Assembly (NCBI GenBank): GCA_024639205.1
Contig: JAHEIV010000018.1
Coordinates: forward strand, 1-14,702
Reading direction: 5' to 3'
Source: Deltaproteobacteria bacterium
GTDB taxonomy: Bacteria > Desulfobacterota > Desulfobacteria > Desulfobacterales > SG8-13
DNA: 14,702 nucleotides
A program made the position numbers and the translations under genes. Each line of letters opens with the position of its first letter. Within the stretch, counting starts at the first letter, position 1. Positions 7,367 through 14,583 of the stretch are shown piece after piece. The notes beneath the pieces are model-generated. The model searched no databases, had not been told where the DNA came from, and saw only the letters and a program-made list of their open reading frames with translations.

Positions 7367-9451
7367 TCAGGCGACCTTTTTCTTGGCTTCGGACGCCTTT
7401 TTTATCAAATCGTCAGTGATCGACTGCGGCACCGGCTTGTAGGAAGAAAATTCCATGGTGAACTGCGCTTTGCCCTGGGTCAACGAGCGTAAAACCGTCG
7501 AGTACCCAAACATTTCGGCCAGCGGAATCCGGGCTTCGATAACGCACATCGGGCCTTCGTCCTGGGAGCCGAGTATCATGCCTCTGCGCTGGTTCAGCGA
7601 ACCCATCACGGCCCCTTGAAATTCCGAAGGCGTTTCCACTACGACATTCATGATCGGTTCAAGCACAACCGGCCGGGCTTTCGGGTAGGTCTCCATGAAA
7701 GCTCCGCGGGCGGCCGCCATGAAAGCCATTTCGGATGAATCGACGGAATGCGATGCGCCGTCATCGATCACGACCTTGATGCCGGTCACCGGGTATTCCA
7801 GTTTCGGGCCTTTGTGCAGGCATTGACGGAACCCTTTTTCGCATGCCGGTATAAACTGTGTCGGAATCGCGCCACCGACAATCCGGTTTTCAAACACGAA
7901 TTCCTCATCTTCCACCGGTTCGATGAATCCGGCTATACGACCATACTGACCGGCGCCGCCGGTCTGCTTTTTGTGGGTGTAATTGAACTCGGACATGCGG
8001 GTGATGGTTTCCCGGTACGCAACCTGGGGTTGTCCGGTTTCCACTTGCGCCTTGTATTCCCGGCGCATCCGTTCAATGTAGATTTCCAGGTGGAGCTCTC
8101 CCATGCCTTCAATGATGGTCTCGCCGGTTTCCTGGTTGACGTAAGTCCGGAAAGTCGGGTCTTCTTTGGTAAATCGGTTCAGGGCTTTTGATACGTTAAC
8201 CTGGGCCTGGTTGTCTTTGGTAGTGAGCGCCAGGGAAATGACCGGCTCCGGCACAAACATGGAGGTCAGGCTCAGGTTCATTCCGGGCTGGACGAAAGTG
8301 TCACCGGAGGCGCAGTCAACCCCGAACAGGGCGCCAATGTAGCCGGCCGGAATAGCGTCGATGTCCTCCATCTGGTCGGCGTGCATGCGCACCAAGCGTC
8401 CGACCTTAATTTTCCTGCCGCGGTTCGCGTTGATGATCGTCGATCCCTTGGACAGTTTCCCCTGATAGACGCGGACATACGTAAGCTGTCCATACTGCCC
8501 GTCTTCGAGCTTAAATGCCAGCGCCACCAGAGGCTTTTTCGAATCGGTGACCAACGCAACCGGCTGCTCGGCGTTGTCCCTGTCGAGGGCTTCGTTCGGT
8601 ACGTCCGACGGACAGGGCAGCAAATGCGTCACTGTGTCCAGCAGCGGTTGGATCCCTTTGTTTTTGTAAGCGGACCCCATCAAAACCGGAGTAATTTCGC
8701 GCGTCAGAGTGGCTTTGCGCAGGGCGGCGTAGATTAACTCCTCGGTTACGCTTTCCTCCAGGGCAGCTTCCATCAGTTCGTCGGAGAACATGGACGCAAT
8801 ATCAATGAGCGCCTCACGCTTTTCCAGCGCCGAGGCCATCAGATGTGTCGGTATTTTCTCTTCCCGGATCGATTCTCCATTGTCACCGTCAAAGTACAGG
8901 GCTTTCATCGAAACCAGGTCGACAATGCCTTCCAGGTCGGCTTCCAGCCCGATGGGTATTTGCAGCGCGACGGCATTGTGTCCCAGTTTTTCGCTCAGCT
9001 GTCGCATCACCCGGTCCGGGTTGGCGCCGCTGCGATCGCACTTGTTGATGAAGGCAATCCTGGGGACCTTGTAGCGCTTCATCTGCTGGTCAACTGTAAT
9101 CGATTGCGACTGAACACCACCGACGGCGCACAGAACCAGAATGGCGCCGTCCAATACCCGCAGCGACCGCTCGACCTCGATGGTGAAATCGACGTGGCCA
9201 GGGGTGTCGATGATGTTGATTTCATATCCTTTCCACTGACAAAAGGTGGCTGCCGATGTGATGGTGATTCCGCGTTCTTTTTCGAGTTCCATCGAATCCA
9301 TGGTGGCACCCACACCGTCTTTGCCCTTCACGTCGTGCATCGCGTGGATGCGATGGGTGTAATAGAGTACTCTTTCCGTCAGTGTCGTTTTTCCCGAATC
9401 GATATGGGCACTGATGCCGATGTTCCTCACCTTACTTTGATCTGCTATCAT
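7367..9451 (-). CDS. fusA: Elongation factor G, spdEFG1/mitochondrial EF-G1-like type
   Basis: The 694-residue protein is full length for EF-G. GTPase motifs are intact: G1 AHIDSGKT (15-22), switch I ERGITI (59-64), G3 DTPGH (82-86) and G4 NKCD (136-139). Domains II to V follow, including GELHLEIYIERMRREY, HKKQTGGAGQYGR and the C-terminal FGYSTVLRSLTQGKAQFTME. EF-G drives GTP-dependent translocation of tRNA and mRNA on the ribosome. Switch I reads MHDVKGKDGVGATMDSMELE, which is the mitochondrial GFM1-like form rather than the E. coli 'IGEVHDGAATMDWMEQE'. LRVLDGAILVLCAVGGVQ also matches GFM1 closely. This places it with spdEFG1 (spirochaete, planctomycete and delta lineages), reported as sister to mitochondrial EF-G1. 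It is not in a str operon here. AGAGGA precedes the ATG. Confidence 0.93.
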   Translation of the reverse strand: MIADQSKVRNIGISAHIDSGKTTLTERVLYYTHRIHAMHDVKGKDGVGATMDSMELEKERGITITSAATFCQWKGYEINIIDTPGHVDFTIEVERSLRVLDGAILVLCAVGGVQSQSITVDQQMKRYKVPRIAFINKCDRSGANPDRVMRQLSEKLGHNAVALQIPIGLEADLEGIVDLVSMKALYFDGDNGESIREEKIPTHLMASALEKREALIDIASMFSDELMEAALEESVTEELIYAALRKATLTREITPVLMGSAYKNKGIQPLLDTVTHLLPCPSDVPNEALDRDNAEQPVALVTDSKKPLVALAFKLEDGQYGQLTYVRVYQGKLSKGSTIINANRGRKIKVGRLVRMHADQMEDIDAIPAGYIGALFGVDCASGDTFVQPGMNLSLTSMFVPEPVISLALTTKDNQAQVNVSKALNRFTKEDPTFRTYVNQETGETIIEGMGELHLEIYIERMRREYKAQVETGQPQVAYRETITRMSEFNYTHKKQTGGAGQYGRIAGFIEPVEDEEFVFENRIVGGAIPTQFIPACEKGFRQCLHKGPKLEYPVTGIKVVIDDGASHSVDSSEMAFMAAARGAFMETYPKARPVVLEPIMNVVVETPSEFQGAVMGSLNQRRGMILGSQDEGPMCVIEARIPLAEMFGYSTVLRSLTQGKAQFTMEFSSYKPVPQSITDDLIKKASEAKKKVA

Positions 9452-9523
9452 TCTGCGAATCCTCTGGTTTCTGGTAGTCCCTCCGCATCCAGTCTGCGGT
9501 AAGGGGTGCCGTCAACGAACCAT

Positions 9524-9564
9524 AAAAAAATCCCTCATTTGGATTGCTGTTTCCAGATGAGAGA
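9524..9564 (-). terminator. Intrinsic terminator hairpin in the EF-G leader
   Basis: On the minus strand the 12-base arms TCTCTCATCTGG (9564-9553) and CCAAATGAGGGA (9542-9531) pair with one A-C mismatch and one G-U pair. The loop is ten bases and is followed by seven T residues (9530-9524). It can end transcription from the Smr gene. If the promoter at 9593-9622 is used, it lies inside the EF-G leader as an attenuator. Confidence 0.7.
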
Positions 9565-9586
9565 TTCTTCTCAGTCGTTGCTGGAA
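9553..9586 (-). promoter_or_regulatory. Candidate anti-terminator hairpin in the EF-G leader
   Basis: On the minus strand TTCCAG (9586-9581) can pair with CTGGAA (9556-9551), and TGAGA (9573-9569) with TCTCA (9562-9558). The 3' arm is the same sequence that forms the 5' arm of the terminator hairpin, so the two folds exclude each other. The asymmetric internal loop (seven bases against one) weakens the alternative fold. No known riboswitch class is recognised. Confidence 0.4.
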
Positions 9587-9592
9587 GACCTG

Positions 9593-9622
9593 AATATTTA
9601 ACACATTTTACAATATTGTCAA
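9593..9622 (-). promoter_or_regulatory. Predicted promoter of the EF-G gene, upstream of the hairpin leader
   Basis: On the minus strand, a perfect TTGACA (9622-9617), an 18 bp spacer and AATATT (9598-9593) lie just after the stop codon of the Smr gene. Transcription would start near 9586, leaving a leader of about 135 bases before the EF-G ATG. A second TTGACG nearer the gene has no acceptable -10 box. Confidence 0.5.
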
Positions 9623-9641
9623 GATCAAAATCCGATTCGAC

Positions 9642-10370
9642 TCAAAACCGTCCAGTCTTGCCGGGGTGTTTTCTTTTGCGATATCGGCGCGTAAGCGGGC
9701 GCTCGCGCAACAGGACAACCGTGGCGCCTGCACCGCCGTCGCATGCACGGGCGCTGGAATAGGCCATCACCCAGTGCCGCCAGGGGCCGGCTTCCAGCCA
9801 CCGGTGAACCATGGCCTTGAGGACCGGCTTATCAGGAGAAGACAAGCCCCGTCCGTGAATGATCAGAACGGCTCGTTTACCGGCAGTTACGGTATCTCTG
9901 AAAAATGCCTGGAGCGCTTCTTCGCCCTGCACGGCACTGAGGCCGTGCAAATCGATATGATCCTGAATGGAAAATTGCCCTTTGTGCAGATGTCTGGTAA
10001 TAGTCGGAGGGATGTTTTTACCGACACCTTCGCGGTATTCGGGGGTGTCGGCCACATTAAAACCTTCGCCGGTATCGACCAGTCGATGCAGACGCTCGAT
10101 CGCTTCGCGGTCTGAGCCCTGCACACGGGGTGGTTCGAGCGGTGCCGGGGTAGGGGTGTGCCGCGTGCGCGAGCTGAGACGAAGGGGAACCACGCCGTCC
10201 ATGGCCTTCCTGAATAGCTGCCGCTCGGCCTCCGGGTCAACCGCCGATTTATCGCAGGGGGTTGCGACTTCCGGTTCCGGAGAGCTCGGCGGCAGGTTCT
10301 TCCTTTCCATCCAGTGCCGCAGTTCTCGGAAGGACCTGAGTCGCTCTGGGGCTCTCGTCTTTTTCGTCAT
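9642..10370 (-). CDS. Smr-domain protein
   Basis: The protein has 242 residues. Residues 1-130 are a variable, partly disordered basic and proline-rich region. Residues 138-230 form an Smr (small MutS-related) domain: the DLHG motif (140-143), the HGRG motif (172-175) after the strand AVLII, and the closing GGAGATVVLL strand. Stand-alone Smr domains bind or cut nucleic acids and some are endonucleases at branched DNA or stalled ribosomes; which applies here cannot be told. The tail is strongly basic (RRYRKRKHPGKTGRF). The start ATG overlaps the stop codon of a small upstream frame (ATGA) and has no close ribosome binding site, hinting at translational coupling. A terminator-like hairpin follows its stop codon by about 80 bases. 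A role in ribosome rescue would fit the neighbouring EF-G, but that is speculation. Confidence 0.9.
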   Translation of the reverse strand: MTKKTRAPERLRSFRELRHWMERKNLPPSSPEPEVATPCDKSAVDPEAERQLFRKAMDGVVPLRLSSRTRHTPTPAPLEPPRVQGSDREAIERLHRLVDTGEGFNVADTPEYREGVGKNIPPTITRHLHKGQFSIQDHIDLHGLSAVQGEEALQAFFRDTVTAGKRAVLIIHGRGLSSPDKPVLKAMVHRWLEAGPWRHWVMAYSSARACDGGAGATVVLLRERPLTRRYRKRKHPGKTGRF

Positions 10371-10591
10371 AAGCCACGAATGCGTCCTTTTCCTGGAATC
10401 TTCATGAAAATAGATGAGCGGTGGAGACCATCGCCATCGACAGCTGTGCGATCGATCGGAGAGCGAACCCGCACAACCAGCTGATATTTCAATGGATTTC
10501 GCTCGAACTCATCCGTTTTCATCCGTCCGGTGGCGCCGGAGGCATCGGTGTAACGGATTTTACGGTCTTTTGCAGAGCCGGCAAAGGACAA
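10367..10591 (-). CDS. Possible small ORF coupled to the Smr gene
   Basis: A 74-codon frame (TTG start at 10591; alternative ATG at 10522) ends in a four-base ATGA overlap with the Smr start codon. The translation is charged and Arg-rich, with the segment YTDASGATGRMKTDEFERNP, and matches no family I recognise. Supporting it are the classic coupling overlap and the lack of a ribosome binding site for the Smr gene itself. Against it are the weak start signals and the possibility of chance openness in GC-rich DNA. It could also be a remnant of a longer gene, since the frame stays open upstream to about 10629. Confidence 0.3.
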   Translation of the reverse strand: MSFAGSAKDRKIRYTDASGATGRMKTDEFERNPLKYQLVVRVRSPIDRTAVDGDGLHRSSIFMKIPGKGRIRGL

Positions 10592-10726
10592 GGGCTCGGG
10601 CCAGCGAACTTCGGCTGCACGCCTGGATGCTTTTTACATCAATGCCTCCGGGTCGTGCGCCACCGTGATACCACTATACCGTATGACATTTTCATTGTGA
10701 TGACAACCGGCGTTCAGGAGGATGCA
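10371..10726. other. Divergent intergenic region
   Basis: This 356 bp region lies between the Smr gene (-) and the CoA-transferase gene (+). Apart from the doubtful coupled ORF, I see no gene. Promoters for both directions are expected, but I could not find a convincing -35/-10 pair. AT-richer DNA at about 10670-10700 just before the CoA-transferase start is the likeliest site for one. Confidence 0.4.
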
Positions 10727-12595
10727 ATGGATGTGAAACAGCACGCTGCCAGCAAGCTGGTGTCGGCCGAACAGGCCATGAGGAGAATCAAAAGAGGCAG
10801 CCGGGTTTTTATTGGAACCGGCTGTGGGGAGCCGCAGCATCTGATTCACGCCATGGTTCGCAACCAGGCCCTGCAGGACATCATGATTTATCAGATGCTT
10901 TCTTCAACCCTGGCCCCGTACGTGGACGATTCCTCCTTTTTGAGGCGTTTTTACCTCAAGCTGTTCTTCATCAGTGTTTCCATGCGAAAGGCAGCTTTTG
11001 AGGGCCGAATCGATTACATCCCGGCCTACCTCTCCCAAATACCCCGATTGTTCACCAGTCAGCGTATCGGTCTCGACGTGGCCCTGATCCAGGTCAGCCC
11101 ACCGGACTCGTTCGGATATTGCAGCCTCGGTGTCTCGGTGGACATCACCCGGGCGGGTATGGACAGCGCCCGACTCGTCATCGCCCAGGTGAATCCTCGA
11201 ATGCCCCGTACGTGGGGTGACAGCTTCGTACACGTGGATGAAATCGATGTTCTCGTAGAGCACGAGGAGCCCCTGGTGGAAATGAATCCCGGTAATTTAG
11301 ACGAAGAAGTAGCGCGCAGAATCGGGCATTATGTGTCCCAGCTGGTGGATGACGGCGCCACCCTGCAGATCGGATTCGGTCGTGTGCCGGACGCTATCCT
11401 GCGCTACCTGGACAACAAGCGCGATCTGGGAATCCACACCCAGGTCATTACCGATGGTTTCCTGTCCCTGCTGGAAAGCAAGGTGATTACCAATCGCAGA
11501 AAATCGCTTCTGCCCGGCAGGGTAGTTGCTTCCCTTTGTATGGGGTCTGACCGGTTATACCGGTACGTGGACAACAACCCGATGTTTTATTTTCGGTCCT
11601 CCGAATTTGTAAACGATCCCACCGTCATCGCCCGCAATGACCAGCTGATCTCGATCAGCTCAGCCCTGGAGGTGGATCTAACCGGCCAGGTCTGCTCGGA
11701 TTCCATGGGATACCTGTTTTACAGCGGTATTGGTGACCAGGTCGATTTTCTGCGCGGCAGCGCCATGTCCCGAGGCGGATTTTCCATCATCGCCCTGCCG
11801 TCCACAGCTCAGAACGGGAATGTATCTCGAATTGTCTCCCATCTCAGTGAGGGGGCAGGAGTTGCCACCACCCGGGGAGACATCAATTTTGTGGTGACCG
11901 AGTACGGCGTTGCGGAACTGCAGGGCAAGGGAATTTACCAGAGGGTTATGGAGCTGGCCCAAATTGCCCACCCGCGGTTTCGGGAGCAGCTTATCGCTGC
12001 CGCCAAGCAGCACCGCTACATATTCGCCGACCAACTTCCACCTTCCCGGGAAGATCTGCTTTTCCTGGAGGATTATAAAAGCACCCTGAAATTGAAGAAC
12101 GGGAAAACCGTTGAGTTTCGACCCCTGCTGCCGTCCGACGAGTTCTCCTATCGAAATTTCTTTTATTCCCTGCAGGAGAAGACGATTTATCTGCGATTTT
12201 TTCATAACAAACGTCTTTTTCCCCACGAAATTATCCAACGACAATGGTCCAGCATCGACTACCGAAAGAACATTTCCATTGTCGGTCTGGCTCAGCACGG
12301 CGGTCACAAAGAAATGATCGCCATCGGATCCTATGCCATGGATACCGAGACCCATGCGGAGGTGGCCTTTGTGGTGCGCGAAGATTTCCAGGGGATGGGA
12401 ATTGCATCCTGTCTTCTGGAAGCATTGGAAATCATTGCAAAAGAAAACGGTTTTCAAGGTTTCATTGCATCGGTTCTGCACGAAAATACTCCCATGATCC
12501 GGGTCTTCAAGAAACGCTACCCCCACCTGCGAAAGCGCCGGGAGGAAGGTGGCGAATTGGCATTGTTGATGGACTTTTCCAAACCTTCCGATTAA
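10727..12595 (+). CDS. Bifunctional acetyl-CoA hydrolase/CoA-transferase-like and GNAT acetyltransferase fusion
   Basis: The protein has 622 residues. Residues 1-450 match the 4-hydroxybutyrate CoA-transferase/acetyl-CoA hydrolase family: VFIGTGCGEPQHL near the N-terminus, QVSPPDSFGYCSLGVSVD, then GIHTQVITDG, FYSGIGDQVDFLRGSAMSRG and the ITEYG-like FVVTEYGVAEL. Residues about 461-622 form a GNAT domain with the acetyl-CoA loop VREDFQGMGIAS (550-561; Q555-G556-x-G558-x-A560). The position of the catalytic glutamate that forms the glutamyl-CoA thioester (Glu238 in Clostridium AbfT) is Gln239 here (codon CAG at 11441), so CoA transfer may be lost or altered. The GNAT part resembles protein-lysine acetyltransferases of the Pat type, so the N-terminal half may instead sense acyl-CoA. 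AGGAGG lies just before the ATG at 10727, which overrides a longer frame from 10421. Confidence 0.88.
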   Translation: MDVKQHAASKLVSAEQAMRRIKRGSRVFIGTGCGEPQHLIHAMVRNQALQDIMIYQMLSSTLAPYVDDSSFLRRFYLKLFFISVSMRKAAFEGRIDYIPAYLSQIPRLFTSQRIGLDVALIQVSPPDSFGYCSLGVSVDITRAGMDSARLVIAQVNPRMPRTWGDSFVHVDEIDVLVEHEEPLVEMNPGNLDEEVARRIGHYVSQLVDDGATLQIGFGRVPDAILRYLDNKRDLGIHTQVITDGFLSLLESKVITNRRKSLLPGRVVASLCMGSDRLYRYVDNNPMFYFRSSEFVNDPTVIARNDQLISISSALEVDLTGQVCSDSMGYLFYSGIGDQVDFLRGSAMSRGGFSIIALPSTAQNGNVSRIVSHLSEGAGVATTRGDINFVVTEYGVAELQGKGIYQRVMELAQIAHPRFREQLIAAAKQHRYIFADQLPPSREDLLFLEDYKSTLKLKNGKTVEFRPLLPSDEFSYRNFFYSLQEKTIYLRFFHNKRLFPHEIIQRQWSSIDYRKNISIVGLAQHGGHKEMIAIGSYAMDTETHAEVAFVVREDFQGMGIASCLLEALEIIAKENGFQGFIASVLHENTPMIRVFKKRYPHLRKRREEGGELALLMDFSKPSD

Positions 12596-12665
12596 ACAGC
12601 CGCCTGCGCTCGATTCATTCCGCCCGCCTGCGCCCAGCAGGACGCCCCTGTGCTCAATTTTACAT

Positions 12666-12695
12666 TTGATCAAAGGTAGGACGTTGTGGTATCCT
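12666..12695 (+). promoter_or_regulatory. Predicted promoter of the mglBA-like cluster
   Basis: TTGATC (12666-12671), an 18 bp spacer and an extended -10 box TGGTATCCT (TATCCT at 12690-12695). Transcription would start near 12702, about 105 bases before the MglB-like start codon. Confidence 0.45.
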
Positions 12696-12696
12696 T

Positions 12697-12714
12697 AAGT
12701 GTTCAAAAGTGTTC
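12697..12714 (+). repeat. Tandem direct repeat at the predicted transcription start
   Basis: Two identical copies of AAGTGTTC (12697-12704 and 12707-12714) are spaced exactly ten bases apart, one helical turn. They sit directly after the predicted -10 box, a position suited to a repressor that binds one face of the DNA. Confidence 0.45.
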
Positions 12715-12792
12715 CAAATTTGCTGATTTACAAACCTTTTTTGCGTTGTAGCCTCTGCTTTACCGCATCCGGTTCAAACGCATCTTACACTC

Positions 12793-12800
12793 GGGGAGGA
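12793..12800 (+). promoter_or_regulatory. Ribosome binding site that decides a TTG start
   Basis: GGGGAGGA lies six bases before TTG 12807. No ATG or GTG closer to the conserved Roadblock sequence could serve as start, so the TTG is chosen. Confidence 0.7.
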
Positions 12801-12806
12801 AGTCCA

Positions 12807-13211
12807 TTGTCTTACACCCTTGGTCAAGAACAACTCGATGGAATAGAGGAGATCCTTCAGCGTGATCTTATCGATGTTGGTGTGCGTTGTGTATTCCTGA
12901 TTGACATGGCCGGCAACATCATCGCCAATCGGGATAACGGAAAGATCAAGCACGACGTATACTCTCTGGCGGCACTGGCAGCGGGAAACTTCGGTGCCGT
13001 CAGTGCGATGGCCAAAATCATCGGCGAGGGTGAGTTTTCACTGCTGTTTCACAAGGGGAAAAAAGAAAACATTCACTTTAACAAGATCATTACCGAGTTT
13101 TTATTGATCACGATTTTCAGCAACGACATCTCATTGGGCTTTTTGCGTCTGAAGGTGAATGAAACCGTTGAGAAAGTCAAGCAGGTCCTCGAGTCGGTGC
13201 AGGCCTCCTGA
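12807..13211 (+). CDS. mglB: Roadblock/LC7-domain protein, MglB-like
   Basis: The 134-residue protein is a single Roadblock/LC7 domain: CVFLIDMAGNIIANRDNG, then SLAALAAGNFGAVSAMAKII, the EFSLLFHKGKKENIHFNKI hairpin and LLITIFSNDISLGFLRLKV. In Myxococcus and Thermus, MglB dimers act as GTPase-activating proteins for MglA and help set cell polarity. The MglA-like gene follows 68 bp downstream, so this pairing is well supported by context. Exact orthology to MglB rather than another Roadblock protein is inferred. The start is a TTG at 12807 with GGGGAGGA six bases upstream; a longer GTG-started frame from 12699 begins inside the operator-like repeats and has no ribosome binding site. It is the first gene of a + strand cluster with its own predicted promoter. 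Confidence 0.82.
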   Translation: MSYTLGQEQLDGIEEILQRDLIDVGVRCVFLIDMAGNIIANRDNGKIKHDVYSLAALAAGNFGAVSAMAKIIGEGEFSLLFHKGKKENIHFNKIITEFLLITIFSNDISLGFLRLKVNETVEKVKQVLESVQAS

Positions 13212-13279
13212 AGTCAACGATCTCCATGGAATCGGCGCTGTCGTATTTGTCTGTTCGGAACGTCAGCAGGTAACAGCAG

Positions 13280-13885
13280 ATGGCATTTGTAAATCCGAAA
13301 AAAAAAGAAGTTCAGGTGAAAATCGTTTACTACGGTCCCGGAAGAGGGGGCAAGACGACCAACCTGGAATACATATACCAAAAGTTCAGCAGTCGGATCA
13401 AAACGGAGATGGTTACGATCAAAACCCACGGGGATCGAACGCTTTTCTTCGATTTTCTTCCGTTCGACATCGGAAAGGTCAACGGCTATGATGTGAAGAT
13501 TCAGCTATATACCGTTCCGGGGCAGGTAAAATACAACGCGACCCGACGACTGGTGCTGCGGGGAGTAGACGGCATCGTATTCGTGGCAGATGCTATGGCC
13601 GTTCGGCGTGAAAAGAACATCCTCTCGCTGAAAAACCTGCAGCAAAACCTGGCAAATTACAAAAAGAGCGTTTTTAAAGTGCCGATTGTTCTGCAGTACA
13701 ACAAGGTGGACCTGTCCGAGCAGGGCATACCGCTGCTGCCCATTGAAACGATGGATAAGGACCTGAATTCGAGACTGAAAACCGCCTCGTTCCCTGCCAG
13801 TGCGTTGACCGGAACAAACGTTGTGATGACAATGAAAAAGATCATTTCAATGACAATGGCTGCGATTATCAATGAGTTGAAGTAG
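13280..13885 (+). CDS. mglA: MglA-like small Ras-family GTPase
   Basis: The 201-residue protein has a full MglA motif set: P-loop GPGRGGKTT (19-27), switch I THGDRTLFFDFLP (49-61), switch II TVPGQVKYNATR (78-89) and base-binding NKVD (141-144). Arg53 and Gln82, the intrinsic arginine finger and catalytic Gln described for MglA, are both present at identical residue numbers, as is P-loop Gly21. This argues for an active GTPase with MglA-type mechanics. MglA switches the leading cell pole and recruits motility or secretion machinery, with MglB as its GAP. The G4 motif reads NKVD where Myxococcus has NKRD, still compatible with guanine binding. Its start ATG has only a weak AGG-containing purine site. 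It sits between the MglB-like gene and an acidic coiled-coil gene in one transcription unit. Confidence 0.88.
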   Translation: MAFVNPKKKEVQVKIVYYGPGRGGKTTNLEYIYQKFSSRIKTEMVTIKTHGDRTLFFDFLPFDIGKVNGYDVKIQLYTVPGQVKYNATRRLVLRGVDGIVFVADAMAVRREKNILSLKNLQQNLANYKKSVFKVPIVLQYNKVDLSEQGIPLLPIETMDKDLNSRLKTASFPASALTGTNVVMTMKKIISMTMAAIINELK

Positions 13886-13890
13886 GGGGA
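13884..13890 (+). promoter_or_regulatory. Ribosome binding site overlapping a stop codon
   Basis: AGGGGGA starts inside the TAG stop of the MglA-like gene and lies seven bases before TTG 13898, tying translation of the coiled-coil protein to that of the GTPase. Confidence 0.65.
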
Positions 13891-13897
13891 AAATCCA

Positions 13898-14536
13898 TTG
13901 GCATCCGAAAAAACAGGGGACAGTTTCGCCGAGGAAGTCGAGGATCGACTTGAAAATCTCTTTGGTGAAGACGTGCCCGAAGAAGACGCCGCCACCGAAT
14001 CGGCAGACCCCGAGGACTCTCCGCTAAGGGAATTGAAAGCCATCGTCCTGTCGATAGACTGGGAGATCACCGACGAGGTCATGATACGCTTCGCAGATCA
14101 GATCGCTGATTTGCAGGATGTCTTCAAGGACGATAAAGTTGTTCTCATTTTTTTGCAGCTGCTGGGCTCTATCAGCGAATATATCCGTATCAATCTGGGC
14201 AAGTCACACCCCGATGCATTTAAAATATTGAGTTCTCTTTACAACAACCTCGATGCGGTGGTTCACACGGAGGGGATGACCGATACCGAGAAAAGAAAAA
14301 CTCTTTCCACCGAACTGGCGAAATACAAACAGCTGAAGGGCCGGTTGGTGCCTGCAGAAACCCCGGCGAAATCTGAAGAAATCCTGACGGCTGCCGAGGT
14401 GATCACACCGCCCCAGAAACCGAAACCGGAGATTGCCGACGCTGTTGAGGAGATCAAAGGGTTGATCCAAACCGAGCTGCAGGCTCTTCGGAAAGAGATC
14501 CAACAACTGAAAAAAGCGTTGGCGGCGAAAAAGTAG
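13898..14536 (+). CDS. Acidic coiled-coil protein linked to the MglAB-like pair, function unknown
   Basis: I do not recognise this 212-residue protein. Residues 1-43 are strongly acidic (runs of Glu and Asp, e.g. GEDVPEEDAA) and probably disordered. Residues 44-150 form a helical domain beginning ELKAIVLSIDWEITDEVMIR and containing YIRINLGKSHPDAFKILSSL. A Pro-rich linker precedes a C-terminal helix (about 178-212) with heptad Leu/Ile spacing that predicts a coiled coil and ends in Lys residues. There is no signal peptide or membrane segment, so it is cytoplasmic. It starts at TTG 13898, 12 bases after the MglA-like stop, so tight co-expression with the GTPase is likely. A GTPase effector, scaffold or second regulator would suit this position, but that is inferred from context only. 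Confidence 0.7.
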   Translation: MASEKTGDSFAEEVEDRLENLFGEDVPEEDAATESADPEDSPLRELKAIVLSIDWEITDEVMIRFADQIADLQDVFKDDKVVLIFLQLLGSISEYIRINLGKSHPDAFKILSSLYNNLDAVVHTEGMTDTEKRKTLSTELAKYKQLKGRLVPAETPAKSEEILTAAEVITPPQKPKPEIADAVEEIKGLIQTELQALRKEIQQLKKALAAKK

Positions 14537-14583
14537 GCCCCGAGAAAACCGGCGACGATGCAGGATGCAGCAGAGGTCGTACC

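Noticed and set aside
6503..7492. Long + strand open frame of 329 codons
   Set aside because: It lies antisense to the P-loop ATPase and the end of EF-G, both of which have clear motifs. Its translation has no recognisable domain.
8843..9502. Plus-strand open frame of 219 codons
   Set aside because: It is antisense to the GTPase domain of EF-G and shows no domain.
10421..10726. N-terminal extension of the CoA-transferase/GNAT protein
   Set aside because: AGGAGG precedes the ATG at 10727, where family similarity begins; the upstream residues resemble nothing.
11678..12673. Minus-strand open frame of 331 codons
   Set aside because: It is antisense to the CoA-transferase/GNAT gene, whose motifs are unambiguous; the opposite frame is open because of the GC-rich codon pattern.
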